From an uncultured Polaribacter sp. (lineage in GTDB: Bacteria > Bacteroidota > Bacteroidia > Flavobacteriales > Flavobacteriaceae), in the NCBI GenBank assembly GCA_943788045.1, contig CALSOT010000002.1, positions 1 to 64,000 on the forward strand: a stretch of DNA of 64,000 bases, written 5' to 3'. Of this stretch, positions 53,457 to 63,185 are shown one piece after another. A program made the position numbers and the translations under genes. A model generated the notes under the pieces. The model made no database searches, had not been told where the DNA came from, and saw nothing but the letters and a program-made list of their open reading frames with translations. Every line of letters begins with the position of its first letter. Position 1 is the first letter of the stretch.

Positions 53457-55253
53457 TTAGAAGCAATATTTGTTTTCTGCTTTTACTTTTTCGGCTATTT
53501 CGTTGCGTAAATCCACAATATCTGGATAGTTTACATATTTTGTAAAACGCTTTAAACCCATTAACATCATTCGTTGCTCATCTCCTTCAGCAAAAGAAAT
53601 GATGCTTTCCTTTCCTTTCTTTTCGATGATTTCTACGGCATGATATAAGTATAATTTAGACATGGCAATTTGTACAGATTGAGAATCTTCACCAAAACGT
53701 TTTGCGTTTTTTTCAGTTCTTAAAACTGCAGATTCTGCCATATAGATTTCAATTAAAATATCTGACGCAGCAATTAAGAGTTGTTGATGATTTTCAATAT
53801 CTGGCCCATATTTTTGAAGTGCTGCACCTGCAACCATTAAAAATGTTTTCTTTAATTTAGAAATCATTGATTTTTCTTCAGAAAATAATGCTGAAAAATC
53901 TGGAGTATCAAAAGAAGGTATTCCCATTAAGCTATTTGCTACTTCTGTTGCAGGTCCTAATAAATCTACATGCCCTTTCATTGCCTTTTTAATTAACATA
54001 CCAACAGAAAGCATTCTATTAATTTCATTAGTCCCCTCGTAAATGCGGGCTATTCTAGCATCTCTCCAAGCAGCTTCCATTGGGGTTTCCTCAGAGAATC
54101 CCATTCCACCAAAAATTTGAATTCCTTCATCTGCACAATTTTGCACATCTTCAGAAACGGCAACTTTAAGGATAGAGCATTCAATAGCATATTCTTCTAC
54201 ACCTTTTAACTCTGCCTCTTGGTGTGTGTTTCCTGCTGCAACTCTTAAAGCAATTCTATCCTCAATATCTTTTGAAGATCTATACGTGGCAGATTCCCCA
54301 ACATAAGCATTGGTTGTCATTTCTGCTAACTTTATTTTAATAGCTCCAAAATCTGAAATAGGAGTTTTAAATTGTTTGCGTTCGTTTGCATAATTTACAG
54401 CATAAGAAATAACTCTACGTTGAGAGTCTAAGCATGCTCCTGCTAACTTTATACGTCCTACATTTAAAGCATTCATGGCAATTTTAAAACCTTCTCCACG
54501 ACTAGCAAGCATGTTGTCTGTAGATACAACAGTATCATTAAAAAACACTTGTCTTGTAGATGAAGCTCTAATACCTAATTTATGTTCTTCTTCACCTAGA
54601 GTAATTCCATTTGGATTTTTTTCATCGTACTCAACGATAAATCCAGTAATATTTTTATCATTTTCTATGCGAGCAAAAACAATCATTAAGCGGCAAAAAC
54701 CTGCGTTTGAAATCCACATTTTTTGACCGTTAATTTTATATGATTTTCCATCTTCAGATAGAGTTGCAGTTGTTTTTCCTGAATTTGCATCAGATCCTGC
54801 ACCAGGCTCTGTTAAACAATAGGCACCAAACCACTCACCTGAAGCTAATTTAGGAACATATTTTTGTTTTTGTTCTTCTGTTCCATACAAAGTTATAGGC
54901 ATTGTACCAATACCTGTATGTGCTCCAAAAGCAGTACTAAAAGAACCTGTTCCACTTGAAATATAATCACATGTTAAAAGTGTAGAAACAAATCCCATTC
55001 CTAAACCTCCATAAGCCTCAGGAACAGCAACTCCTAAGAAACCTAGTTCTCCTGCTTTACGCATAACTTCTTCGGTAAGTGCATAGTCTTTTGATTCAAA
55101 ACGGGCTTTGTGAGGAATGATTTCTCTATCATTAAACTCCATCACTGCCTCTTTCATCATTTGTTGTTCTTCAGAAAAATCTTCTGGGGTAAAAATGTCT
55201 TCGCAATTCGTTTCTTTCACAAGAAATTGTCCTCCTCTTAATAAATCTGCCAT
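53457..55253 (-). CDS. fadE: acyl-CoA dehydrogenase
   Basis: A 598-residue acyl-CoA dehydrogenase, longer than the short-chain type and close in size to Bacillus FadE. It oxidises acyl-CoA to enoyl-CoA with FAD. Seen: EDFSEEQQMMKEAVMEFND near the N-terminus, AYCLTEPGAGSDANSGKTTA, KMWISNAGFCRLMIVFAR, NVGRIKLAGACL, and the fatty-acid catalytic part IQIFGGMGFSEETPMEAAWRDARIARIYEGTNEINRM. A C-terminal helical extension of about 150 residues follows. It is last in the MarR-fadN-fadA-fadE unit, 24 bases after fadA. Confidence 0.93.
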   Translation of the reverse strand: MADLLRGGQFLVKETNCEDIFTPEDFSEEQQMMKEAVMEFNDREIIPHKARFESKDYALTEEVMRKAGELGFLGVAVPEAYGGLGMGFVSTLLTCDYISSGTGSFSTAFGAHTGIGTMPITLYGTEEQKQKYVPKLASGEWFGAYCLTEPGAGSDANSGKTTATLSEDGKSYKINGQKMWISNAGFCRLMIVFARIENDKNITGFIVEYDEKNPNGITLGEEEHKLGIRASSTRQVFFNDTVVSTDNMLASRGEGFKIAMNALNVGRIKLAGACLDSQRRVISYAVNYANERKQFKTPISDFGAIKIKLAEMTTNAYVGESATYRSSKDIEDRIALRVAAGNTHQEAELKGVEEYAIECSILKVAVSEDVQNCADEGIQIFGGMGFSEETPMEAAWRDARIARIYEGTNEINRMLSVGMLIKKAMKGHVDLLGPATEVANSLMGIPSFDTPDFSALFSEEKSMISKLKKTFLMVAGAALQKYGPDIENHQQLLIAASDILIEIYMAESAVLRTEKNAKRFGEDSQSVQIAMSKLYLYHAVEIIEKKGKESIISFAEGDEQRMMLMGLKRFTKYVNYPDIVDLRNEIAEKVKAENKYCF

Positions 55254-55277
55254 TTTTTTGTTTTTTTAATTTTGTTA

Positions 55278-56471
55278 TTAATTTAAGAATTCGAAAACAC
55301 CTGCAGCACCTTGCCCTGTACCAACGCACATTGTTACCATTCCATATTTATTTTTCATTGTCCGTTTGCGCATTTCATCAAATAACTGCACGGATAATTT
55401 TGCGCCTGTGCAGCCTAAAGGATGACCTAATGAAATCGCTCCTCCATTTACATTTACAATTTCTTGATTTAAATCTAATTCACGCATTACAGCTAAAGAT
55501 TGAGAAGCAAAAGCTTCATTTAATTCAATTAAATCGATATCATTTTGTTGCAACCCTGCTTGTTTTAAAACTTTTGGTATTGCCGCGACAGGACCAATTC
55601 CCATTATTCTTGGCTCTACACCAGCTGCAGCATAATTTACGACTCTTGCAATTGGCTCTATATTTAATTCTTTCACCATTTCTTCACTCATCACCATTAC
55701 AAAAGCAGCACCATCACTCATTTGAGATGAATTACCAGCTGTAACGCTTCCTCCGGCAGCAAATACTGCACGTAATTTATTTAAAACCTCAATTGATGTG
55801 CCTTTTCTTGGACCTTCGTCTTTAGTTACAGTATATTTTTTTGTTGCTTTCTTCCCATCTTTATCGAGATAGGTTTGTTCCACTTCAATAGGAACTATTT
55901 GATCTTGAAAACGGTTTTCTGCTTGTGCTTTTAATGCTTTTGTGTGCGAATTAAAAGCAAATTCATCTTGGTCTTTTCTAGAAATGTTAAATTGATTTGC
56001 TACGGCTTCTGCAGTATTTCCCATTCCCCAATAATAGTTGGCATGGCCATCTTTAATCGTATCATAGTTTAACTCCGGTTTAAAACCAGTCATGGGTACA
56101 GAGCTCATGCTTTCTGCCCCACCAGCAATAATACAATTTGCCATTCCTGCTTGGATTTTAGCTGCAGCCATTGCAATTGTTTCTAATCCTGAAGAACAAA
56201 AACGATTTACTGTAACTCCAGGAACATCCACAGAATTTAATCCTATTAAAGAAATAAAACGTGCCATGTTTAGTCCTTGAGAACCTTCTGGCATTGCGTT
56301 ACCTACAATTACATCATCGATTCGCTTTACGTCTAGGTTGGGGATTTTTTTCATCATATGTTGAATGGTTTCTGCACCCAACTCGTCTGCACGCTTAAAT
56401 CGAAAAACACCTTTTGGAGCTTTCGCAACTGCTGTTCTGTATGCTTTTACTATATATGCTTGTTTGCTCAT
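55278..56471 (-). CDS. fadA: acetyl-CoA C-acyltransferase (thiolase)
   Basis: A 397-residue degradative thiolase that cleaves 3-ketoacyl-CoA with CoA. Seen: nucleophile Cys 92 in [41 protein letters not shown], the His region [19 protein letters not shown] and the second Cys in [18 protein letters not shown]. Length fits the family. It sits 4 bases downstream of the fadN-type gene and upstream of fadE, the order seen in Bacillus fadNAE. Confidence 0.95.
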   Translation of the reverse strand: MSKQAYIVKAYRTAVAKAPKGVFRFKRADELGAETIQHMMKKIPNLDVKRIDDVIVGNAMPEGSQGLNMARFISLIGLNSVDVPGVTVNRFCSSGLETIAMAAAKIQAGMANCIIAGGAESMSSVPMTGFKPELNYDTIKDGHANYYWGMGNTAEAVANQFNISRKDQDEFAFNSHTKALKAQAENRFQDQIVPIEVEQTYLDKDGKKATKKYTVTKDEGPRKGTSIEVLNKLRAVFAAGGSVTAGNSSQMSDGAAFVMVMSEEMVKELNIEPIARVVNYAAAGVEPRIMGIGPVAAIPKVLKQAGLQQNDIDLIELNEAFASQSLAVMRELDLNQEIVNVNGGAISLGHPLGCTGAKLSVQLFDEMRKRTMKNKYGMVTMCVGTGQGAAGVFEFLN

Positions 56472-56475
56472 AATT

Positions 56476-58881
56476 TTAGTTTCTTAAAGGTTTACCCGTT
56501 TTTAACATGTGTTGAATTCTTTCTAATGTTTTACGTTCCGTACAAAGGGATAAAAACGCTTCTCTTTCAATGTCTAGTAAATATTGTTCTGTGACCAATG
56601 TTGGTTCAGATAAATCTCCACCAGCCATTACATAAGCTAATTTATTCGCGATTTTCATATCGTGTTCACTAATGTATTTAGAGTCTTTCATAGAATCTGT
56701 TCCTACCAAAAACATACCCAAGGCTTGTTTTCCTAAAATTTTAACATCATTGCGTTTTGCAGGCTGTGTGTAACCACTTTCTGCCATTAGTTTAGCATGT
56801 GCTTTTGCCGTTGCTATTTGTCTGTCTTTGTTAACAACAACAATGTCTTTTCCTTTTTGAAGTAGACCTAAATCGAATGCTTCATGCGCAGAGGTAGATA
56901 CTTTTGCCATACCAATGGTCAAGAAATTTTCTTGTAAAATGTTTAACTCAACATCTCCTTTTCTAAAAGAGTCTGACGCTCTTAATGCCATTTCTTTAGA
57001 ACCACCACCACCAGGAATTACACCAACTCCAAATTCTACCAATCCCATATAGGTTTCTGCTGCAGCAACTACTTTATCTGCGTGTAAAGAAAGTTCACAA
57101 CCACCTCCTAAAGCCATTCCATGAGGCGCAGAAATAGTTGGTATTGATGAATAGCGCATGCGCATCATTGTATCTTGGAAATATTTAATGGCATAATTTA
57201 GCTCATCATATTCTTGCTCCACTGCCATCATAAAAATCATACCAATGTTTGCACCAACAGAAAAGTTTGCTGCTTGATTACCAACAACCAAACCTTGAAA
57301 ATCTTTTTCGGCTAAATCAATTGCTTTGTTAATACCTGCTAAAACATCTCCACCAATTGTATTCATTTTTGATTGGAATTCTAAATTTAAAATTCCATCT
57401 CCGATATCCTCAATTACAACGCCAGAATTTTTCCAAACTTCGTTTGATTTTCTGATGTTGTCCAGAATAATAAAGGATTCTTGACCAGGTTTTTTTGTTT
57501 GATTTTTAGAAGGAATATCATAAAAATAAGTTGCTCCTTCTTTTACAGAATAAAAAGAATTTATACCTGCATCTAACATTTCTGTTACCCATGTTGCAGG
57601 TTCTTTTCCTTCAGTTTTCATTAATTCTATTCCTTTTTCTACACCAACAGCATCCCAGATTTCGAAAGGTCCATTTTCCCAACCAAAACCAGCTTTCATG
57701 GCATCATCTATTTTGTAAAGTTCGTCAGAAATTTCTGGAATTCTATTTTGAACATACGCAAACATTGCTGCAAAGTTTTTTCTGTAGAATTCGCCTGCTT
57801 TGTCTTTTCCACCAACTAGTACCTTAAATCTGTCTATTGGTTTATCTATTGTTTTTGTAAGCTCTAAAGTTGCAAATTTTGCACGTTTTTTAGAACGATA
57901 TTCTAAAGTATCTAAATCTAGTGTTAGAATTTCTTTTTTTCCTTCTGCAGAGATAGTTTTTTTATAAAATCCTTGTTTAGATTTACTGCCTAACCATTTG
58001 TTCTCCATCATTTTATTGATAAAGTCAGGAAGTTTGAAAAGTTCGTGAGCTTCATCATTTGGGCAGTTTTCATAGATTCCGTTTGCAACGTGCACCAAAG
58101 TGTCTAAACCAACGACATCTACAGTTCTAAAAGTTGCAGATTTTGGACGACCAATAACTGGGCCTGTCAACTTATCAACCTCTTCAACGGTTAAACCTAA
58201 TTCTTTAACTTGATGAAAAAGAGATTGTATTCCGAAAATTCCAATTCTGTTTCCTATAAATGCAGGAGTGTCTTTTGCTAAAACTGAAGTTTTACCTAAG
58301 AATTTTTCCCCATACATCATTAAGAAGTCTGTAACTTCTTTTTTACAATCTGGGCCAGGTACAACCTCAAAAAGTTTTAAATATCTTGGTGGATTAAAAA
58401 AGTGCGTAACCGCAAAATGCTTTTGAAAATCGGCACTTCTTCCTTCGTTCATAAACTTAATGGGAATACCAGAGGTGTTAGAAGAAATAATAGTTCCTGG
58501 AGTTCTGTGTTTTTCTAGTTTTTCAAAAACGATTTTTTTAATATCTAGTCTTTCTACAACAACTTCCATAATCCAATCTACATCTGCAACCTTTGCAATA
58601 TCATCCTCTAAATTACCCGTGGTAATTCTGTTTGCAAATTTTTGATTATAAATAGGAGAAGGCTTGGATTTAAGCGAAGCTCTTAGTGCATCATTTACGA
58701 TACGATTTCTTACAATTTTGTCTTCTAGCGTTAAACCTTTCGCTTTTTCTTTATCATTTAATTCTCTTGGTACAATGTCCAATAATAGAACTTCAACACC
58801 GATATTAGCAAAATGACAAGCAATTCCGCTTCCCATAATACCAGAACCAACTATTGCTACTTTTTTAATTCTTCTAGTCAT
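56476..58881 (-). CDS. fadN: 3-hydroxyacyl-CoA dehydrogenase / enoyl-CoA hydratase (FadN-like)
   Basis: An 801-residue bifunctional beta-oxidation enzyme. Domain order is dehydrogenase first: NAD motif VAIVGSGIMGSGIACHFANIG at residues 8-28, VTHFFNPPRYLKLFEVVPG near 155, C-terminal dehydrogenase helices with GIFGIQSLFH and DVVGLDTLVHVANGIY, then an enoyl-CoA hydratase part from about residue 490 with GLVVGNQAANFSVGANIGM and GMALGGGCELSLHAD. That order is opposite to E. coli FadB and equal to Bacillus FadN. It starts one base inside the MarR gene end, so regulator and enzyme are coupled. Confidence 0.94.
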   Translation of the reverse strand: MTRRIKKVAIVGSGIMGSGIACHFANIGVEVLLLDIVPRELNDKEKAKGLTLEDKIVRNRIVNDALRASLKSKPSPIYNQKFANRITTGNLEDDIAKVADVDWIMEVVVERLDIKKIVFEKLEKHRTPGTIISSNTSGIPIKFMNEGRSADFQKHFAVTHFFNPPRYLKLFEVVPGPDCKKEVTDFLMMYGEKFLGKTSVLAKDTPAFIGNRIGIFGIQSLFHQVKELGLTVEEVDKLTGPVIGRPKSATFRTVDVVGLDTLVHVANGIYENCPNDEAHELFKLPDFINKMMENKWLGSKSKQGFYKKTISAEGKKEILTLDLDTLEYRSKKRAKFATLELTKTIDKPIDRFKVLVGGKDKAGEFYRKNFAAMFAYVQNRIPEISDELYKIDDAMKAGFGWENGPFEIWDAVGVEKGIELMKTEGKEPATWVTEMLDAGINSFYSVKEGATYFYDIPSKNQTKKPGQESFIILDNIRKSNEVWKNSGVVIEDIGDGILNLEFQSKMNTIGGDVLAGINKAIDLAEKDFQGLVVGNQAANFSVGANIGMIFMMAVEQEYDELNYAIKYFQDTMMRMRYSSIPTISAPHGMALGGGCELSLHADKVVAAAETYMGLVEFGVGVIPGGGGSKEMALRASDSFRKGDVELNILQENFLTIGMAKVSTSAHEAFDLGLLQKGKDIVVVNKDRQIATAKAHAKLMAESGYTQPAKRNDVKILGKQALGMFLVGTDSMKDSKYISEHDMKIANKLAYVMAGGDLSEPTLVTEQYLLDIEREAFLSLCTERKTLERIQHMLKTGKPLRN

Positions 58882-59354
58882 TAGTCTTTTTTGTTTTTTA
58901 CTTCTTTATTGTTGATGTTTTTATAAATTTCTCGTTCTGCAATCAGTTTATTCACTGTTGCTGTTACTTTAAAGAAACCTTCTAAGTCTTTTTCAGAAAC
59001 GTTTTTTCTTACAGTTTCGTTAAATAGTATCACATGGCCTTTAGATATTTTACGCATCTCTTTGCCGTATTCAGTTAGTTTTATAATGACGCTTCTGCCA
59101 TCATTAGGGTTTTTCTCTCTGCAAATCGCACCTTTATCCTCCATTGTTTTTAATATTCTAGAAAGACTTGTCGGTTCCATTCCCATTAAAGGGCCTAATG
59201 CTGTAGAAGCAGTTCCTTTTTGTTTATCAATATTTAACAAAACAAAAGCTGTGGCCATTGTACTATCGTGCTTTGCAGCCCTTTCGTTATAGACTTTAGC
59301 AACAGCTTGCCATGTTGCTCTAAGTTCATGATCTATTGATTTTAATTTTTTCAT
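58881..59354 (-). CDS. MarR-family transcriptional regulator of the fad operon
   Basis: A 157-residue winged-helix regulator: HELRATWQAVAKVYNERAAKHDSTMATAF, a recognition region KGTASTALGPLMGMEPTSLSRILKTMEDKG and the wing IYREKNPNDGRS-like ICREKNPNDGRSVIIKLTEYG. The open frame reaches to 59414, but those first 20 codons contain the twin palindrome and the -7 box, so ATG 59354 is chosen. It most likely represses its own operon (fadN-fadA-fadE) and releases DNA on binding an acyl-CoA or fatty acid; that ligand is inference. The stop overlaps the fadN start by one base. Confidence 0.9.
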   Translation of the reverse strand: MKKLKSIDHELRATWQAVAKVYNERAAKHDSTMATAFVLLNIDKQKGTASTALGPLMGMEPTSLSRILKTMEDKGAICREKNPNDGRSVIIKLTEYGKEMRKISKGHVILFNETVRKNVSEKDLEGFFKVTATVNKLIAEREIYKNINNKEVKNKKD

Positions 59355-59359
59355 CTTGC

Positions 59360-59367
59360 CAAATATA
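59360..59367 (-). promoter_or_regulatory. -7 box of the MarR-fad operon
   Basis: TATATTTG on the minus strand, ending 5 bases before ATG 59354, so the transcript would be leaderless or nearly so. It lies next to the two palindromes. Confidence 0.5.
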
Positions 59368-59378
59368 TAATATTTTAT

Positions 59379-59419
59379 TATGCATGCATAGTAAATTCTG
59401 AAAAAGTTATGCATGCATA
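59379..59419. promoter_or_regulatory. twin palindromic operator, probable MarR binding sites
   Basis: The perfect 12-base palindrome TATGCATGCATA occurs at 59379-59390 and again at 59408-59419, each within the longer direct copy TTATGCATGCATAGTAAATT. Starts are 29 bases apart, close to three helical turns, on the -33 side of the fad promoter and about 45-85 bases upstream of the divergent ABC promoter. Confidence 0.75.
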
Positions 59420-59462
59420 GTAAATTTTAACATTATTTTAAAGTGTAACGTTTTTGCTAGTC

Positions 59463-59495
59463 TTGATACTAATACATAGAAAATATGTAGTTTTG
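59463..59495 (+). promoter_or_regulatory. promoter of the ABC exporter operon
   Basis: TTG at 59463-59465, a 22-base spacer and TAGTTTTG at 59488-59495, 37 bases before ATG 59533. Confidence 0.5.
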
Positions 59496-59532
59496 TCTGC
59501 AATTCTATTTGAAAAAAAATTAACTTTTATCA

Positions 59533-60462
59533 ATGAAAAATTTACTAGAAATAAACAATATTGTAAAAAAATATGGAGATTTTAGAGCATTAAATGATGT
59601 TTCCATACATATACCGAAAGGTTGTGTTTATGGTTTGTTAGGGCCAAATGGAGCTGGAAAAACATCTTTAATTAGAATAATCAACCAAATTACAATGCCG
59701 GATAGTGGTGCTATTATTCTAGATGGAGAAACTTTAGCACCGCATCACACCGCACAAATTGGGTATTTACCAGAAGAACGAGGTTTGTATAAATCGATGA
59801 AAGTTGGTGAGCAAGCTTTGTATTTGGCGCAATTAAAAGGCTTGAGCAAAACAGAAGCTAAGAAAAGGTTGAAATATTGGTTCGAAAAGTTTGATATTTC
59901 TGCTTGGTGGAATAAAAAAATTGAAGAGCTATCAAAAGGAATGGCACAAAAAGTGCAGTTTATTGTTACTGTGATGCACAATCCTAAATTGTTAATTTTT
60001 GATGAGCCTTTTTCGGGATTCGATCCAATTAATGCACAGTTAATTGCAAAAGAAATTTTACAACTCAGAGATGAAGGAGCAACCATTATTTTTTCAACAC
60101 ATAGAATGGAATCTGTAGAAGAAATGTGTGACGAAATTGCTTTGATTGATAAATCGAACAAAATTTTAGATGGTAAGTTGGCGGATATTAAACGTGAGTT
60201 CAGAACACATACATTTCAAGTGGGATTGCATACAGAGAAACCGAAAGAAGTAGAAAATATATTAAGAGAAAGTTTTGAGGTTTTTCCGTCTAACTTCAAA
60301 TTGCTGAATGATAGTTTAACGTTAAATGTAAAATTAACAGAAGGAAATTCCTCAAACGATTTGTTATCCTTTTTAACAAGTAGGGGAGAAGTGCAACATT
60401 TTGTTGAAGTTATACCTAGTGCAAACGATATCTTTATTCAAGCAATAAATAAAAATAGTTAA
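59533..60462 (+). CDS. ABC transporter ATP-binding protein (NatA-like)
   Basis: A 309-residue ATPase subunit: Walker A GLLGPNGAGKTSLIRI near residues 33-48, Q-loop IGYLPEERGLY near 77-87, signature LSKGMAQKVQF near 137, Walker B LLIFDEPFSGFDP near 155-167 and switch His in IIFSTHRMESVEEM near 188. A C-terminal extension (about 220-309) is like that of NatA-type exporters. It drives the ABC-2 permease encoded 4 bases downstream. Substrate unknown; sodium or a lipid-like compound is suggested for relatives. Confidence 0.93.
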   Translation: MKNLLEINNIVKKYGDFRALNDVSIHIPKGCVYGLLGPNGAGKTSLIRIINQITMPDSGAIILDGETLAPHHTAQIGYLPEERGLYKSMKVGEQALYLAQLKGLSKTEAKKRLKYWFEKFDISAWWNKKIEELSKGMAQKVQFIVTVMHNPKLLIFDEPFSGFDPINAQLIAKEILQLRDEGATIIFSTHRMESVEEMCDEIALIDKSNKILDGKLADIKREFRTHTFQVGLHTEKPKEVENILRESFEVFPSNFKLLNDSLTLNVKLTEGNSSNDLLSFLTSRGEVQHFVEVIPSANDIFIQAINKNS

Positions 60463-60466
60463 GAAA

Positions 60467-61792
60467 ATGAGTAAGTTAAAACTGATTATACAGAGAGAGT
60501 TTATAGCGAAAGTTCGTAATAAATCATTTATCATGATGACTTTTTTAAGTCCTTTATTAATGATAGGTATGGGAGCTTTGATTTATTTTTTGATGCAAAA
60601 AAACGATGAGAAAATTAAAAAAATTGTATACGTAGATACTTCTGAAATGTTTTCTAAAGAGGATTTTAAAGATTCTAAAACGATTCATTTTTTAGATTAC
60701 ACAGCTTTAGGTGCAGAGGAAACAAAGAAAAAAGTAGAAGAAGGTAATTACTATGGGGCTTTAATTATACCGAAACAAGATAGTTTAGAATTATTAGCGA
60801 AATCAATAGAATTTTATTCGAAAGATTCTCCTGGAATGTCCCTAATAAATTCTTTAGAGAATAAAATTGAATCAAAAATTAGAAATAAAAAACTAAACAA
60901 TTTTGGTATTGATTTGGATAAAATTAAAGCATCTAAAATTAATACGGATATTAAAATGTTTAATTTTTCTGGGGAAGAATCCTCAAAGTTAATAAACGGA
61001 CTAAAAATCGGAGTTGGTGCAATTGCAGGCTATTTGTTAATGATGTTTGTTCTGATCTACGGAACCTCTGTAATGAGAAGTGTTATCGAAGAAAAAACAA
61101 GTAGAATTATAGAAATTATTGTTTCATCTGTAAAACCTTTTCAACTAATGTTGGGTAAAATTTTAGGAAATGCGTCAGCAGGTTTATTACAATTCTTTAT
61201 TTGGGGAATTATCCTTTTTGTCATTTCTATAGTAGCTTCTTCTGTTTTTGGGGTAGATGTGGTCGAAATGCAGACAGCTAAGGTGCCTGCGGAACAAATG
61301 GAAGCTGTAAAAGCAGCAGCAGGAGGGGATAAAATGCAACTAGTTATTCAGGAAATTTTAAAATTACCTATTTTAAAGATGTTTATTTTATTTATATTTT
61401 ATTTTTTAGGTGGTTTTATGCTGTATAGTTCGTTATTTGCTGCAGTTGGAGCAGCGGTAGATAACGAAACAGATACGCAACAATTTATGATGCCAATAAT
61501 GTTGCCTTTAATTTTAGGTGTTTATGTTGGTTTTGCGATGGTAATTAATGATCCTCATGGATCCATTGCAGTATTGTTTTCTCATATTCCATTTACTTCT
61601 CCGATAGTAATGTTAATGAGAGTTCCATTTGGAGTTTCGTGGTATGAATTGATAATTTCTATGGCATTATTATTGGTTACATTTGTATTTATGGTATGGT
61701 TAACAGCTAAAATTTACAGAGTAGGTATTTTGATGTACGGCAAAAAACCAACTTATAAAGATTTATATAAATGGTTAAAATATAAAGGATAA
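60467..61792 (+). CDS. ABC-2 type permease (NatB-like)
   Basis: A 441-residue permease: an N-terminal helix (SFIMMTFLSPLLMIGMGALIYFLM), a large extracytoplasmic domain (about 45-175), then five or six helices with RSVIEEKTSRIIEIIVSSVKPFQLMLGKILG, the ABC-2 membrane signature, near residue 203-232. It pairs with the ATPase just upstream (4-base spacer). The short MscS remnant follows after 6 bases. Confidence 0.92.
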   Translation: MSKLKLIIQREFIAKVRNKSFIMMTFLSPLLMIGMGALIYFLMQKNDEKIKKIVYVDTSEMFSKEDFKDSKTIHFLDYTALGAEETKKKVEEGNYYGALIIPKQDSLELLAKSIEFYSKDSPGMSLINSLENKIESKIRNKKLNNFGIDLDKIKASKINTDIKMFNFSGEESSKLINGLKIGVGAIAGYLLMMFVLIYGTSVMRSVIEEKTSRIIEIIVSSVKPFQLMLGKILGNASAGLLQFFIWGIILFVISIVASSVFGVDVVEMQTAKVPAEQMEAVKAAAGGDKMQLVIQEILKLPILKMFILFIFYFLGGFMLYSSLFAAVGAAVDNETDTQQFMMPIMLPLILGVYVGFAMVINDPHGSIAVLFSHIPFTSPIVMLMRVPFGVSWYELIISMALLLVTFVFMVWLTAKIYRVGILMYGKKPTYKDLYKWLKYKG

Positions 61793-61798
61793 AGTTTA

Positions 61799-61993
61799 AT
61801 GAATATCTTAAAAGACTTTCTTCCTATTACTGAAGACATACATGTTGATGTCAAAACGATCTTGTTTTTAATTAATCATAGTTATGAACATTTCACAACA
61901 AAGAGTAATTTGCGTTTTGCAATCGAAAAAAAAACTAGAAAAAACAATAGTTCAATTTCATTTCCGCAGAGAGATTTGTACCTTATAAAATAA
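61799..61993 (+). pseudogene. remnant of an MscS-type channel gene with large internal deletion
   Basis: A 64-codon open frame. The last half (NLRFAIEKKTRKN then SISFPQRDLYLIK) resembles the end of small mechanosensitive channels, where F-P-x-R/Q-D-x-H/Y closes the C-terminal domain. The beginning (MNILKDFLPITEDIHVDVKTILFLI) looks like the N-terminus of the same type. The pore helix and beta domain, about 200 residues, are missing. MscS genes follow this ABC pair in some flavobacteria, to my memory. A working product is unlikely; an in-frame deletion in the strain or an assembly collapse are both possible. Confidence 0.5.
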
Positions 61994-62001
61994 AAAAAAA
62001 T

Positions 62002-63167
62002 ATGCCAAAGATTTTAATAATAGAAGATGAAGCTGCCATTAGAAGAGTCTTATCAAAAATAATTTCAGAAGAAAGTGATTCTTATCAAGTAGAAGAAGCA
62101 GAAGATGGTTTGTTGGGTATAGAAATGATTAAAAATAATGATTATGATCTAGTTTTATGTGATATTAAAATGCCAAAAATGGATGGTGTTGAGGTATTAG
62201 AAAAGGCGAAGAAAATAAAACCAGAAATACCTATTGTTATGATTTCTGGTCACGGAGATTTAGATACAGCAGTGAACACAATGCGTCTTAGGAGCTTTCG
62301 ATTATATATCAAAACCACCAGATTTAAATAGACTTTTAAATACGGTAAGAAATGCATTAGATAGAAAAAATTTAATTGTAGAAAATAAACGCTTAAAGAA
62401 AAAAGTAAGTAAGAGTTACCAAATGGTTGGTGAGAGCGAAGCTATTTCTCACATAAAAAATATTATAGAAAAAGTAGCAGCTACTGATGCAAGGGTTTTA
62501 ATTACCGGGCCAAATGGAACTGGAAAAGAATTAGTGGCGCATTGGTTACACGAAAAATCAGATAGAGCTAAAGCACCAATGATTGAAGTCAATTGTGCTG
62601 CAATTCCATCAGAATTAATAGAAAGTGAGTTGTTTGGGCACGTAAAAGGATCTTTTACCGGAGCAAACAAAGAAAGAGCAGGAAAGTTTGAAGCGGCAAA
62701 TAGAGGAACTATTTTTCTTAGATGAAATTGGTGATATGAGTTTGTCTGCTCAAGCAAAGGTGTTGCGTGCCTTGCAAGAAAATAAAATTCAAAGAGTTGG
62801 TTCTGATAAAGATATTAAAGTAGATGTTAGAATTGTAGCGGCAACAAATAAAAACCTAAAGCAAGAAATTGCTGAAGGCAGATTTAGAGAGGATTTATAT
62901 CATAGGTTAGCCGTTATTTTAATTAACGTTCCCTCTTTAAATGATAGAAGAGACGACATTCCTTTACTAGTTGATTTTTTTACAGCAAAAATTTCACAGG
63001 AGCAAGGAACTCCCGTAAAACGATTTTCTTCATCAGCAATTAAACTTTTACAAGAATATGATTGGACGGGCAATATTCGTGAATTAAGAAATGTGGTTGA
63101 ACGTTTAATAATTTTAGGAGAAAAAGAGGTTTCTGCAAATGACATTCAACTTTTTGCTAGTAAGTAA
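62002..63167 (+). pseudogene. sigma-54-dependent response regulator (NtrC-like, no HTH), two frameshifts
   Basis: Three frames (62002-62331, 62332-62725, 62688-63167) form about 388 residues. Receiver domain: ILIIEDEAAIRRVL, phospho-Asp 54 in CDIKMPKMDG, MISGHGD. AAA+ domain: VGESEAISHIKNIIEKVA, Walker A ITGPNGTGKELVAHWLH, sigma-54 loop GSFTGA in place of GAFTGA, LDEIGDMSLSAQAKVLRALQ, RIVAATNKNL, RFREDLYHRL and NIRELRNVVERLIIL. It ends at DIQLFASK, so the Fis-type HTH of NtrC is absent. An extra A near 62289 and an extra T in the T run near 62716 explain the breaks. All core motifs survive, so sequence error is likely. Confidence 0.85.
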
Positions 63168-63185
63168 AATGTTGTTTTAAAGCCT

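Noticed and set aside
55331..55744. 137-codon open frame on the + strand
   Set aside because: It is antisense to fadA, Leu/His-rich from the reversed codon pattern, and matches no family.
57531..57827. 98-codon open frame on the + strand
   Set aside because: Antisense to fadN, with the same low-complexity Leu/Phe pattern.
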